From: Tetragonia tetragonoides
Taxonomy: Eukaryota > Streptophyta > Magnoliopsida > Caryophyllales > Aizoaceae
Assembly (NCBI GenBank): GCA_038025085.1
Contig: CM076150.1
Coordinates: 3,886,001 to 3,950,000, forward strand
Reading direction: 5' to 3'
DNA length: 64,000 nucleotides
In this document: piece after piece, positions 22,837-34,356 of the stretch
Layout of the letters: each line of letters begins with the position of its first letter
Numbering within the stretch: position 1 is the first letter of the stretch
Program-made: the position numbers and the translations under genes
The notes under the pieces: model-generated
The model's input: only the letters and a program-made list of their open reading frames with translations
The model's database searches: none
Told to the model about the DNA's origin: nothing

Positions 22837-24519
22837 TTACAGGATCTTGGCAATGACTTTTGCATCTCCAACACCCAAGTTGTAGTGTTTCAGAAGCCTA
22901 TTGGCTTCCCTTAAACCACTGTAGTAAGCACCATGAGTAGTTGAGTAATGTGTTCTGTGTGTTGCTTCCCCTGCAAAGAGAACTTGAAGTGGGGAAGTGG
23001 CTGATTCAGAACTGCTTGGCAATGGCTGAGCCAAAGTGTCAAAATCATCACCACTAGATCCAACTGCAACATAACTGTATGACCCCATGAACAAAGGATT
23101 AGTTCCCCATTTGGTTCTCAAAACCTGTTTGAACTCAAAATCTGGCTTTCTGAACAATTTCTTATGATCCATATTCCCATTGCATATCTCATGGAGATCA
23201 GAATTGCCCTGCTTCTGATGATCCGAGCTCGATATAAAACTCGAGACAGTAGTCGAAACCCCGTTGATAATTGTCTCATCACTGAGAGATTCAAGCTCTA
23301 AAGCTTCCTTCCCAGCAAACCAAGACAACAAGACATTTGAATTGCTATAAATTGGGTAAAAAGCAGCTGTTTTTCTCATCCACCATGGGATTTTCCTATC
23401 TCTAAACTCAGAATCTGACCTGTGAAACAGCATTTGCATAAAAGGAAACTTACCTACATTACCCTCTACTTGATGTTTTCCTTGGCTTAATTGTAGGAAC
23501 AACTTGTTGACAACACCATACCCAAGTCTTGTGATTGCATCCTGTTTCAAAGATGGTAGTGATGGGCTAAACAAGCGAGATTCTTCTTTGATTCCAGCTT
23601 TTAGTACCCCTAGTGAAACTGTGACAATGGCATGATCAGCTTCAGTGATTGAACCATCACTAAAATGCAACTTCACATGTCTAAAACAACTATGATCACT
23701 TTCAGATCCTACCCAATGTTGACCATTAGGCTCCCATTCAATTTTCACCACTTTTCTTCCCAATTGGATCATACCAGGGGGTAATACTGAAGCTAAAGCC
23801 TCAATAATGGTTATATATCCTCTTGGTATGGTGATTTCGTCGCCCGGAAACATCCGGTACTCGCTTTCGGCTGCATAATCCAGATTGAACAAGTCACCAG
23901 CCCCAGTATAAGTCCTCTGGGTGTTCTCATAAACAGCAAAGATTGCCTCTTCCAACATTTTCCTAGACCAATTTCCACACACCTTAACTTCATTTTTTTC
24001 ACCCCCTTTTTCCTTAGAATTCCAATATTTTTCAAGACCAAGCTTGAGAAATGAACCAATGTTGCTCATTTTGGTCACACCCACATCCCCATCATGCCTA
24101 CCCTCTTCATCCTTGCCTTGAGCAAAACTCATAAGCTTATCAAAAAGGGATGAAATGGGGTCAACAATGGCAGGATTAATAACAAACCCACCTTCAGCTC
24201 TAGTCTCAGCCATTGATGCTTTCTCCTCAATTAAACCATCCATACACTCCCATGGCTTCTCAGACTCCAAAGATTTGATTTTTTCAGCAATTTCATAAAT
24301 TGGGCTGCCACCAATGCCATGAATCCAAGTAGCACCCATTTCAATTCTGTCAACACCAAACTCAGCAGTGTTAATTCTACCCCCAATTCTCTCTCCACCT
24401 TCAACCACACACATCTCAAAGAGCTCTTTAGCTCCTGGTGTTGTGTAGAGCTTATTGGCAGCTGTAAGACCTGCCATTCCTGCTCCAATTATCACAATTT
24501 TGGGCCTTTTAGCCACCAT
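22837..24519 (-). CDS. PAO5: Polyamine oxidase, PAO5 (thermospermine/spermine oxidase) type
   Basis: FAD-dependent oxidase of 560 residues in one uninterrupted exon, close to Arabidopsis PAO5 (about 530 residues, also intronless). It begins MVAKRPKIVIIGAGMAGLTA; the FAD nucleotide motif GAGMAG lies at 12-17. ERIGGRI and EMGATWIHGIGGSP follow, then FPGDEITIPRGY before the substrate region and SYSYVAVGSSGDD. The C-terminal FAD segment is LFAGEATHRTHYSTTHGAYYSGL (from about 514). The ATG at 24519 was chosen because the frame upstream opens only at a GTG, and MVAK matches the usual start. No signal peptide and no peroxisomal SRL/SKL-type end (it ends AKIL), which suits a cytosolic enzyme. PAO5-type enzymes back-convert spermine or thermospermine and so limit thermospermine in xylem development. 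Substrate preference is inferred from family; flanks are transposons. Confidence 0.95.
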   Translation of the reverse strand: MVAKRPKIVIIGAGMAGLTAANKLYTTPGAKELFEMCVVEGGERIGGRINTAEFGVDRIEMGATWIHGIGGSPIYEIAEKIKSLESEKPWECMDGLIEEKASMAETRAEGGFVINPAIVDPISSLFDKLMSFAQGKDEEGRHDGDVGVTKMSNIGSFLKLGLEKYWNSKEKGGEKNEVKVCGNWSRKMLEEAIFAVYENTQRTYTGAGDLFNLDYAAESEYRMFPGDEITIPRGYITIIEALASVLPPGMIQLGRKVVKIEWEPNGQHWVGSESDHSCFRHVKLHFSDGSITEADHAIVTVSLGVLKAGIKEESRLFSPSLPSLKQDAITRLGYGVVNKLFLQLSQGKHQVEGNVGKFPFMQMLFHRSDSEFRDRKIPWWMRKTAAFYPIYSNSNVLLSWFAGKEALELESLSDETIINGVSTTVSSFISSSDHQKQGNSDLHEICNGNMDHKKLFRKPDFEFKQVLRTKWGTNPLFMGSYSYVAVGSSGDDFDTLAQPLPSSSESATSPLQVLFAGEATHRTHYSTTHGAYYSGLREANRLLKHYNLGVGDAKVIAKIL

Positions 24520-24715
24520 TATTGCTAATCTTGCTCTTTTTTTTCCTTTTCTTTTGTAAATTTCTCTCTTTTCTTCTTTTTTTTCTCTCTCAGGCAAATT
24601 AACAAACACCAGGCGGGCACTCTCAGAAATAATGGCAGTAGAAAGCTGAAAAGGAGAGAGAGAAGAGCAAATTATTTGTGAAAACTGTGTGGTTGGAAAG
24701 AGGTACTGATAAGAA

Positions 24716-24722
24716 ATTTATA
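24716..24722 (-). promoter_or_regulatory. Likely TATA box of the PAO gene
   Basis: Minus strand TATAAAT about 200 bp upstream of the ATG at 24519, followed by a GA/CT-rich leader (24530-24670). Distance and sequence fit; transcription start not known. Confidence 0.5.
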
Positions 24723-24729
24723 AGGGGAG

Positions 24730-27243
24730 GACCATCATCATACACCAGTTTTCTTACATATATTTTTGTTATCTAAAATAAAGACAGGGCACTAATTTTG
24801 CTTAGCTCCTATTGACACCCCACAACTGGCTACGTAAATGCTTTCCTACGGTTATTTTACCTCTTCTACGAATAGTTTTCTGGGGTTTGAGCCATAGGTT
24901 TCACCTTATACCATTTGGGTCGGAACCCGGAACTAATCCTATTCGTAGTAGTTTGGCCTACGAAGCCATAATCTACTCCTATGAAGGGGTATTTTATTCC
25001 TAAGATTCAACTTTTAACCTTGATTAAGGGATAAAAGTGTCGAACCTCTCATACTAATTCATTATTGCCTTATTGGTATGTTACCTCTTCTATTTTAATG
25101 CTTGTAGCCTGCTACCAAATGTGTGTAATGTAACATGTATGGTTCCAGACTTCTAGTACGTTGACACAATAAATCAAATACTACTTGGTGCGTTACCTAA
25201 CAATTTTCTAGTGGTACTTTCCATTTTGATGTGTGTCAACTTATTTGTGGCAGTGTTTTACACAAAAATTTATTTAAGACGGTTTTATCGTACTTTTTAA
25301 AAACGATGGTCATTCTTTTTTGGTGCAAAATAATGGTCATTCTTTAGTGCAATATGACTCACAACTCATAATAAGCAATTCCTACAATTTTAAATAATGA
25401 CCTTATTTTCTTATGAATTGATCTCACAAGACTTGCTCAATGTTTTAATCTAAATATATTAATGGTTGTAAATACTTTAATTTTTATTCTTTCTCTTTGT
25501 AATTGATGAAAAAGTATATTTGCCTCACGAATACGAATTTCGAATGTCGAAAACTTTTATTTACACTGCATTAGTTTATTTGTGTGCACGCTAATATAGT
25601 TGTTGCTATGTTCTATAATGACAATTCTAGTTTTTGTTTTAAAATTTCTAAAATTTTACCTTAATTTGTTTTAATTTTTGCTCAATTATAAGTACCTCAT
25701 AAGTAGACCTTATTATTCTTACAGTATCAGTACATTAATGGCTAAACATTTTGAGCCTTATCATTTAATAACATTTTATTGTCATGATACATTCACCCAC
25801 TAGGTTGGCAACTCATCCAGTGGACAAGCCATATTCATTTTGTATCTATCGCTCTCCTACCTTAAATGCCATTTTTTGGGAATAGAGAAGAAAACATGTG
25901 AAAATAGAAGAGAAATAGATACATAGAGAAGGTGGGTTGCCAACCCAGTAGGTGGATGTATCATTCTCCGTTGGTCACACATGTCATATCCACTGGGATA
26001 ATCAATTTGAGTAAAAGAGAAAAGTGCACCCACCTACATAAAGTATATTGAACAATTATATAATAAAAAAAATTATTATTTTTTGGAGATACCTTTTGTC
26101 ATTAAATAATGAACAGTAGCCCACCAACTCAAAAAGCTTGACGCTCTCAAGCAGTTGATGGATGGTAAATTTTTGGTAATCAGTTCTTGGATGGTAATCG
26201 GAACTGCAACTATATATGTTTGAAGTTGGGTGCATTTTGGTTTGCATATGATATATGATTGTTTGTCTTCACTCTCCTATTGAGAGTGACTATTCCTTCT
26301 GTCTTCCAGGTACATAATTGTCTATTCTAGGTGCTATTATTAATTAAGTCCTACCCTCTTGCAATTGTATTAGGAAGGAAACTAGGATTATTGCTAGTTC
26401 TGAATTAGGTTTTCGGTCATGTTCTTTTCATTGACTTCATATTGCATTTTATTCGTTTTGTCCCGCTCTATGTTGCATTCTAATCCTTTTAACATCGTTC
26501 TGTTTTGTTCCGTGTTTTACTGTTTCTCACCGTTCTATACCATTTTGTTGAAGAGAACAGGGACGACAATCAGAAAAATTATTAAATTTTGTGTTTCTTC
26601 AGAGGAGGGAGGATTCATTCTTCATTCATTTATGCTAGAGATCATATACTATTTTATACTCTTTTAGGGTATATATTTTATACTTTTAAAATGAATGATA
26701 TTGGATAAATGATTTTAGCAATAGTCATGCATCACATGACTACTAGTTAACCTATTAAATTTGTTGTAAAGTTATCGCTAATGAGCGAAAGTCTAAATGG
26801 TTAATTATCAATATAATAAAGAAGATCATGATATCATCCTCTCCTTCATCCAGCTTATCAATGCAAAATGGATACAGTGTGGGGTGGAAAGGAAATGAAC
26901 GGAATACAATGCAATGCAGATGAAGAAAAAAACGTGGCCTTAGTCTAGATTCTAGAAAATTATTTTTATTATGAGTAAGTCTGAGATTTTGTGTGCAAAG
27001 TGCAAGACAAAGTCACATTATTGACTTGTTGTAATGATAATTCCATGGGGAGTTAGATTGAGCACAAACATATAATAGCCATTCATCCTGTTAGGGGTTG
27101 TGGGTTGTTTGGGTGATCTATGTGTAGAGTCACATATGTGTAGGATAAACACATAGGAAGTCATCCAAATAGAAAACACAATCAGTGAAGATACATGATT
27201 GGGAGATTGTGTGGAAACACAAAATCAATTATTGTGCGGATGT
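24730..27243. other. Gene-free; two MITE-like elements
   Basis: No gene recognised. Stretch 25272-25438 belongs to the repeat with GTCTCACA-type ends also near 11.1, 36.2 and 55.7 kb. A palindromic MITE lies at 25784-25964 (separate entry). The frames here are short and unlike proteins. Confidence 0.5.
25784..25964. mobile_element. MITE-like element (181 bp)
   Basis: Left ATGATACATTCACCCACTAG and right end inverted ATGATACATCCACCTACTGG, continuing into GGTTGGCAAC on both sides: about 30-bp imperfect terminal inverted repeats. No convincing target duplication. Confidence 0.7.
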
Positions 27244-27259
27244 AGAAGTATTAGTAGCT

Positions 27260-27543
27260 CAACTAACAAGGGCGGTGGTCTAGTGGTTCCAAACTTACTC
27301 CCAAGTGGTTTGGTAAGGTAAGATCATGGATTCGAATCCCCATTCCCCTCATGCCTTGTGTCTGCTGGCTTCTAGGAACTATACTAGCCCCTTGTTGGTG
27401 CTACATTGACGGGGCCAGTGCTTGCGCTGGTTGTTCAGTTAGTCTGATATGTTCGCTATTGAACACGAGAGTCCGAACATGATGTAGCGGGGGGTGCCTC
27501 GGTCGCCATTCACTTGCACCCTCTTTTAGTTGAGCAAAAAAAA
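27260..27543 (+). mobile_element. tRNA-headed SINE (family B)
   Basis: Flanks AGAAGTATTAGTAGCT (27244-27259) and AGAAGTACTAGTAGCT (27544-27559), one mismatch. The head has GGTGGTCTAGTGGTTCC (A box) and GGATTCGAATCCCC (B box); the A tail starts at 27537. A second copy is at 14621-14904. Confidence 0.92.
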
Positions 27544-27879
27544 AGAAGTACTAGTAGCTTGTAATTGTCGATTTTAGTTAATCGTTTAATCGTATAAGCG
27601 ATAATCTGCTTGTTTTCCTTTTTCTAATTAGATTTTTCACGTTATTTATCGGGTGGCCTTTATAGCATACAATTTTTGCATTGCAAGTAAGTATAGTTTC
27701 TTAAAGTTTATGGTGTGCTTTGATTTTTTGTTGAATGTCTGTATGGCTATGCAAGAGATGTCAGATCTACGTTTACAAGAATCAAATAAATCTTAACACT
27801 TTGAAAACTATGCCGAATTAATAGGCCTCCTCATTGAAGGCTGCATTATAAGACAACAATTTGTTGGCCGACACGCACG

Positions 27880-28012
27880 CGATATTGTTAGAACTTGGTT
27901 TTCTTGTAATAGAGATTTATTTAGATTATGTATCTGTTCAATTTTGATATAGTTTATAGATATCGTATGGCTTTCAATCGATGGAATCATCCTTTCCTTA
28001 AAAAAAAAAAAC
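27880..28012 (+). mobile_element. Retroposon family F, 3' fragment (copy 2)
   Basis: Ends ATCGTATGGCTTTCAATCGA, TGGAATCATCCTTTCCTT and an A-run, the same 3' end as the other F copies. Only the last about 130 bp are recognisable; the 5' border was not found. Confidence 0.6.
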
Positions 28013-28135
28013 AAGTTACATTAAGATGAAACTATTATAAATGTTAGGGGAATCTGTCTAATACGACCAAGTATTAACTCTTCACCTAGTCATCATTTTC
28101 TTGGACTAGGACAAAATTCGTGAAATACTTTTTAA

Positions 28136-28541
28136 CTAGTAATGATGTCCGTGCGATATACGGGTTAAGTTATATATTTTTATTATTTTCTTTGTTATTT
28201 TATTCTTCAATATTATGTATTTTAAAATATATTTACGCTAATTAAAATTGGATATGATCTTACATGTTAAGAGTAAACATATTGTAAATCCATCTCATTT
28301 TGAAGTATTTTACAATGCGAATATGATGGTACAAATATTATTTTTTTTGAAGATGTGTAGAAGATTATATTTGCTTTTGAAGTTTCGACAAAGATTAAAT
28401 TATAACTTATAAAACTCTAGTTATTCATCACAAGTCAAACTCTCAAATTTATTTTTTTTAAAATTATTCTAATAATACATTTAATGATGTGACATGGCTA
28501 AAAACTCACGAAATATGCCAACTTTATATATATAGAGAAGA
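28136..28541 (-). mobile_element. Short non-autonomous Helitron (406 bp)
   Basis: On the minus strand it starts A|TCTTCTCTATATATATAAAG and ends with an imperfect hairpin CCCGTATATCGCACGG followed by CATCATTACTAG|T. TC start, CTAG end and A|T flanks fit Helitrons. No coding capacity. Confidence 0.65.
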
Positions 28542-29815
28542 TAAGATTTAATATTTAACCCCAAAAAAAAAATGATATTGATGAAAAGTCAACGGCTTTC
28601 AGATTCTGTGCTCGTATACATGTATGAAAACTATAGTGCCTAATCTGTGGAGAGAGAGTGACATAAATAATTAATGAGCTGCTTTTACTTCTATAACTTT
28701 GTCATTATATGCCGTACTTAGGGACAATATACAATTTAGATCTACACGAGCTCGCTCTTTATTATTGTATCTTCCCTTTAATTCTTATCAAAACTTGTGC
28801 AGATACGTTTCATATCATACTGAAATACATGTATAATAATGTTAAACAGTACATATCAGATCATGGAATTTCGTTGACCCAAGCAATTAGCAATCAGCAA
28901 TCTGTTTTACAAAGGACAAAGAAATTAGCAACATGTCCAAGCATCACTTAAACTTAAATTGGTCCCATAACACTATATGTTGTGTCAAATGTCTCTCAAG
29001 AGTTGTACTCGAGACTAGGGATTGTTGCTACCCATGTCTCCGAGCCTCGAGCTCCATGAGGCTCCGCCACACAGTTAATGGGTTCAATATCGTGTTATGT
29101 CGTGTCGCCTTATTAAAAAGGTGATCCAGATACGGTCTTTCACCCTAACTTGATCATAATATTGACCTTTAAATTGGTTGTTCTGGTGCCTAATGCATCT
29201 TTAAATATTAATTTTTTAGGAGGCCTTATTCCTCGGTCAACGTGTCTTCCAGTACTAGTCGTACTCTTGTACCCAAAGTATTTGTTATTATTAATTTTTT
29301 CGAAAATTTAATTTTTAGATAGGGTGGCTTAATTATGGATTATTATTCCACACCCATTCGCGTGTATAAGGTGGAAGAGAGTTAATGGTTGTTGGTTACA
29401 TCTAAGTATAGCCAACTTGATTGGCTACACCCTCTCACATTATTTGTATTATTTTTTTTAAATTTTTTTTCTAATTTTTAAATTTTTCAAAATGTAATTC
29501 ATTATTCTTAACCCATTACTTCATTCTTGGACAACCATATTTCATTGTGGGTGTAGCCAAATTGAATCCAGCCAAGAATTTGTTGAAGCGGGTCATGCAC
29601 GTGTTAGGCCAGTTGTACAAAAGTATGTCGAGCAGGATACTGGTTTCACCAGTAATGTTCCTACTCAAGTCCTAGATTTGAAATTCATATATATCTACTA
29701 ATCTTCATATGGAAAGACAAAATAGGAAAAACAAAATACTAACTTTTATTATTTTGAAGTCATTAACATAAAAATTTCCAAATTGATGGAGGTAACCTCA
29801 TATCTCCACTACATG
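28542..29815. other. Gene-free stretch
   Basis: No gene recognised. At 29400-29580 GTATAGCCAACTTGATTGGC and its degenerate inverse GGTGTAGCCAAATTGAATCC may mark another small inverted-repeat element. Confidence 0.4.
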
Positions 29816-29819
29816 GTGT

Positions 29820-29949
29820 CATGGTGAGATTATGTCAGCTAAGTTTGTGCCTAATTTACATACCTATATATCATACTAGTAGGTATGTAACTTAGGTGAT
29901 AGATATCTAAATTAGGCACAAACTTAGATAGGTGACATATCTCACCATG
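29820..29949. mobile_element. Palindromic MITE (130 bp)
   Basis: CATGGTGAGAT...GCTAAGTTTGTGCCTAATTT in the left half is repeated inverted in the right half (AAATTAGGCACAAACTTAG...ATCTCACCATG). Nearly the entire element can fold into one hairpin. A possible source of small RNA if transcribed. Confidence 0.75.
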
Positions 29950-30295
29950 TAATACTAATAGGGACATGAGGTGACTTTTAATTGTTTTGAGGTGATTATA
30001 TATTGTTTATGGAGCTTCAAAATGAGGACTATAATTTATAGTTTTCCACATATAGGTAGGATGATGAAGTTATAATCTCCAGCAATTTGAATTTATTATG
30101 CTAATTACTTTAAAAATAATAAAAGTTATAGCTTGTTTGGGATCATTACGAGTTGCAGCTTTTTATTTTTGAGAATTTATTATCTTTTCATAGAAATATA
30201 TTTTTGCTGCTGAGATTTTTTTTCATCACAGTTGCGCACTTATTTTTCAAATCTGACAATTGAAAATCAAAAATCAAAAACTCAAAACTAAAAAT

Positions 30296-30766
30296 CACCC
30301 CGAACTTCTAACAAAATTGGCATTTGCCTCCAATATATACTGTATTTGGATAGAAAGAAATGTTCGTGTTTTCCAGCAGAGACAGACAATAGTAGAAGGA
30401 ATCATTAAGCAGATCCAAATGCTTTTGTGCGTTAGAAGTCAGCAACAGGAGAAACTGCGTCTTTTCTTTGAAACTTTGTCAATTTTGTTGAGTAAATTTT
30501 GTCCTCAGTTTACCAGGACCCCTGTATTGTGTCCTCTGGTATTGAGTTTGGCTATTTTGTATACACTTAACAATAGCACATGAAGAGTGTGGAGGGAGTG
30601 ATACCCTTCATAAAAGGTGGGCACTCCCCCTTACTGATGCTATCTATAGGTAAGTCTCAGTTTTGGTCTTGAGTTGTAAACATAAGAGGCCTTGAGTAAA
30701 GGTGTGGATGGTAAAACGTTATCATGATGATTAATAAAAATTTGTTAATTCCCAAAAAACAAATGT
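30296..30766 (+). mobile_element. LINE 3' fragment
   Basis: The frame reads LAFASNIYCIWIERNVRVFQ, typical of the end of L1-type ORF2 (xIYxIWxERNxRxF), with a normal downstream 3' region ending GATTAATAAAAATTTGTTAA then CCCAAAAAA. 5'-truncated; no target duplication seen. Confidence 0.7.
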
Positions 30767-31998
30767 TACTTTTTCACTAAAAGGTACCAAAAGAATGTTA
30801 CATTTGGAAAAAAAAAAGTGTTACTTTTAACTGTCTTATTATTAGACGATCTTATACAAGACCTTCTATTTTGTTTTTCCATATACTGTAGTAAAGATGC
30901 AACGGATCAGAAGATAAAACAACAACAAAATGTCACTATCCTTATTGTAAGAAGTTATTATTTGGCTAATACAAGGTAGCCAATTGCCTGATTCTGCAAA
31001 TGCAAGCAATTGCTAGAGCAACTATGGTTGGAATTAATACACTAATTTATTTTGTTAGAATTGGTCAAAATGTAATATGATTAGTAAAGTTACTTAAGCT
31101 CAAGAAAAAGAAAATTAGAAGTCAGGAACATCATTAATTGGTATTTGATTAGCTCAAGTTTGATTCATCATTACCGATGTTTAATGATGGCCAAGTCAAC
31201 ATCCGATGTGAAGTCCCAATTTTACTCCACATCGTCTCCTGTGATATTATCGTCCTTTTGCTCGTGTGCTCTCTTTTAAAGCACCATTAAACGCCAAAAC
31301 ATTTTTCATTGATCGGTGTTTATATGTGGTTACCACTTTTCGTAATCACCATATAATATTTTGGTAACCACCACAATACGATTAGTTAATGCTAATTTTA
31401 TATTTGACACTAATCGATTTAGATTACATTTGGTGAGTTTAGTCGTAACAAGTTATAGTATTAGATAAATTTCTGTTATTAGTTTATTTATACCTAATTT
31501 CAACTCTTTATTTTTTTAAAAATTTTAGTTAGATTTTACAATAGATTAAACCAATAACACAAATGGTAAAAACCACTTACTAGTTATTTTAATAATTATG
31601 GCCGTGACTACACAAATACGGTAGCCACCATACAAATGGTCTGTCATTAATTGATGATTCCTATCTGCATTCTAGGCGCTCTCTCTCTCTCTCTCTCAAT
31701 AGAGTTGAATTGAACTTAAATGAATTGAATAGTTAATTCAATTTGAACTGAATAATTTTTTCCAATCGATCGTAATAACATATCTTAAACTGTTTAATAT
31801 TGAATACATTTGATAATATGCATTGAATATTTCTAACAACTTCATTATAATTTAGTAATATGATCAGTTAGCCTCGTCCTCTTCCGAAACCCTGCTTTAT
31901 GCAAGTTTTTCATTCATCGCCGTAGTTAGTCATAGATCTCTCTCTAGATTCAAAGAAAAAAGTAGTTCAAAGGTGGTCATCATATCAAAAGAGAAAAA
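30767..31998. other. Gene-free AT-rich stretch
   Basis: No gene recognised. Short (CT)n at 31678-31698 and degenerate TGAATTGAAT units at 31705-31760. Confidence 0.4.
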
Positions 31999-32967
31999 GG
32001 ATAAATTTCAGTGAGGTATAATGAGGTATTGCGATATTACACTGAGGTATACTAACAACTCACAAATTACTTTAAGGTATATTAAATCAAAACCCTCAAT
32101 GAAAAATAAATTTTCGGGAATTAGAACAGCTAATAGACAAGTATAACCAAAAAAAAACAAAAAAAAAAAAAAAAAAAACCAAAACAAATCTATCTCTCCC
32201 CTCAATTTCTCTCTCCTCTCTTCTCCAATGGCATCCCCTTCTCCTCTTCTTCACCCCACCCACCAGTCCACCACAACCAACCACCATCCCAAAGACCCCA
32301 ACTACTGCTGGATTTGTGCTGCACCCCCACCAGAAATCCCCACCATGAACCCAAACTGACCACCTGCAAACCACAACCTCCAAACAACCCACGAACCCAC
32401 ACCGCAGCCCACCACCACTGAAACCACCAAACCAACCACGAACCCCCACGAAACCCCCACTAAACCCATTAATGGCGATCACCGAACTTTTTCTTCGCCA
32501 CCCATAACCGAACCACCATCTACTTCTCAATCCCAATTCTTTTCACCCATTTCTTCTCCATCTTATATAGCGCGCTCATCACAAACAAACAAAAAAAACA
32601 CCACCATAAAAACCCCCTAGTGCATTTAAAAATCCCTGCAACCACACAAAATTAAATCGTGCTGATTGAAGATTTTCCAATTTAATTGGAAAGGGAGGGA
32701 TAAATAATTGGAAAGGGAGGTTTGAGTTCACTTGTGGGAGGTTGAGTTGATGAAAAATTGGAAAGGGAGGGATAAATTTTAATTTATGTGGAAAAACAAT
32801 ATTGACTTATATTGGGGGTATTTAGATCTTACAAAAATGTTTCCAATTTCATTGACGGAAGAAAGACGGGAAATAGTTTAAAATGTCATCGGAGTATACC
32901 TCAAAGTAATTTGTGAAACCTCACTGTAATATTGTTATACCTCAGTATACTTTACTGAGATTTATCC
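31999..32967. mobile_element. Second Mutator-like element (969 bp)
   Basis: About 85-bp imperfect terminal inverted repeats: left GGATAAATTTCAGTGAGGTA, right inverted GGATAAATCTCAGTAAAGTA, both continuing to ACAAATTACTTTRAGGTATA. The 9-bp flanks AGAGAAAAA (31990-31998) and GGGGAAAAA (32968-32976) match at 7 of 9. The interior has an A-run (32151-32180) and a C-rich block (32230-32470) coding Pro/His-rich or, on the other strand, Gly/Trp-rich nonsense. No transposase. Confidence 0.7.
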
Positions 32968-33950
32968 GGGGAAAAAAGCAATCAGTTTTCAAGAAGATGA
33001 TTGTTTGGTATGTTCCGGGCTGACTGGTGGTGTACAGAGAAGAGTTCGCCACCAGTGTTGCATTAGATTATTTGTTTAAGATTTTTAGGAATAAAACAGC
33101 TTTGATATCGTTTCAAATCTTCAATAGGCTTACAAACTACATATGGTCACACATAGATAAAAGGTAGTCTGCTTTAAAATCTCAGGAGGGTTTCATCCTA
33201 AAACTAATTTGCATTAGGTATAGTAATCCACTAACTTTTACAAGTCAACTCACTCCAATTCTTTCAATATGAAACACTCACATATGGATTATTCTCTAAA
33301 CATAATGGTTACCTAAACGCTTATGAGAATCTGACCATTGTTTTCCTTAGGAGGCAAAATAAATAAGGCAATTGGAGAAGATTATGATGTGTTCCATGGA
33401 GTAAAGAAAGCCTAACAGCATTATGTGCCCATTTTAAGGGCAACCCTTGGAGGGGGACAAGTTGAACCTCAAAATGTGTAACTTAACCTATCTATCTCTT
33501 TTCTTTCTTTTTTTTTTTTTGATAATTTAAGTTAACTTATCTCTTGATTGCCAAGTTCGAAAAGAACTCAAGGTGAGAGGCATATTCAAAAAATAGTCTA
33601 CATGTGAGTGTCTTATATTGCAAAAATTGAAGAGATATAGTTTGTATATAAGTTAGCGGATTACTCCATTAACACCAACTGGTTTTAGAATGAAATCACA
33701 TTAGGAATGTGTGCAATCTTCCTTTATATATTGGTTTAACTTGTAGGCGATATGCCTAATAAAAGATTTAATAAACTATATAAACTATTGAGTAGGTCAA
33801 TGAATTTTCCTCCATTGTTAGGTTTTAATCGCTTATTTTGGTGAGAATTTGATAACAAATTGTGAGTTGAGAGAATAATCTGACTCCGTTTTGTGAGATT
33901 TATTTTGACTTCTTTTTGTAAGAAAATATCTCTTGATCTTTGGAGGGAAT
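32968..33950. other. Gene-free stretch
   Basis: No gene or clear element borders recognised; AT-rich sequence with a T-run at 33508-33521. Confidence 0.4.
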
Positions 33951-33959
33951 TTTAATAGT

Positions 33960-34356
33960 TTTTGATTTATGGAATTCGGTGGGGTGTCATCTGCCTAGAT
34001 GATTTACTTATGGACTACATGATATCTTAGTCTCTGTCTAATTAGTTCAAAATTGAAGGTAGAACGTGAAATTAATGGTTTGAATTTCACTGGGGATCTT
34101 ATTTTTCAAGAGACAGTCTATAATGTTAGAGTTGTGCATTCATCAAGACTATGACAAGGTCTTCCACAAAGAAGTTGTGATTTGAAAAACAACAATAAAA
34201 AGGAAGTCGTCCGGAATTGCCAGATCTCAAGTGCATAATAGCTTTTCCTTTAAAATATTTTCTGATATTTTAGATCCTTTTACTATAGAATTTGATATCA
34301 TTTCTAGATATTGTATGACCCATTACTAATAAAATTTCTATTTTCCCTCACAAAAC
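33960..34356 (+). mobile_element. Retroposon family F, copy 3
   Basis: Shares with F copy 1 the blocks RGTCTTCCRCRAAGARGYTG, TTCTGATATTTTAGATC and the 3' end ATTGTATGACCCATTACTAA..AATTTCTATTTTCCCTCAC then A. Target duplication and 5' border not found, so the left limit is approximate. Confidence 0.55.

Noticed and set aside
24520..24609. 30-residue N-terminal extension of the polyamine oxidase
   Set aside because: The upstream frame opens only with GTG, not ATG; the extension is Lys/Arg/Glu-rich read-through of the leader.
27260..27345. tRNA-like sequence with A and B boxes
   Set aside because: No cloverleaf stems close; it is followed by a shared body, an A tail and target duplications, so it is a SINE head. 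The same applies to the heads at 6706, 14904, 19827, 35487, 36771 and 49393.
32096..32536. 146-codon Gly/Trp-rich minus-strand frame
   Set aside because: Lies in the C-rich core of a Mutator-like element; composition is driven by base bias, no recognisable domain.
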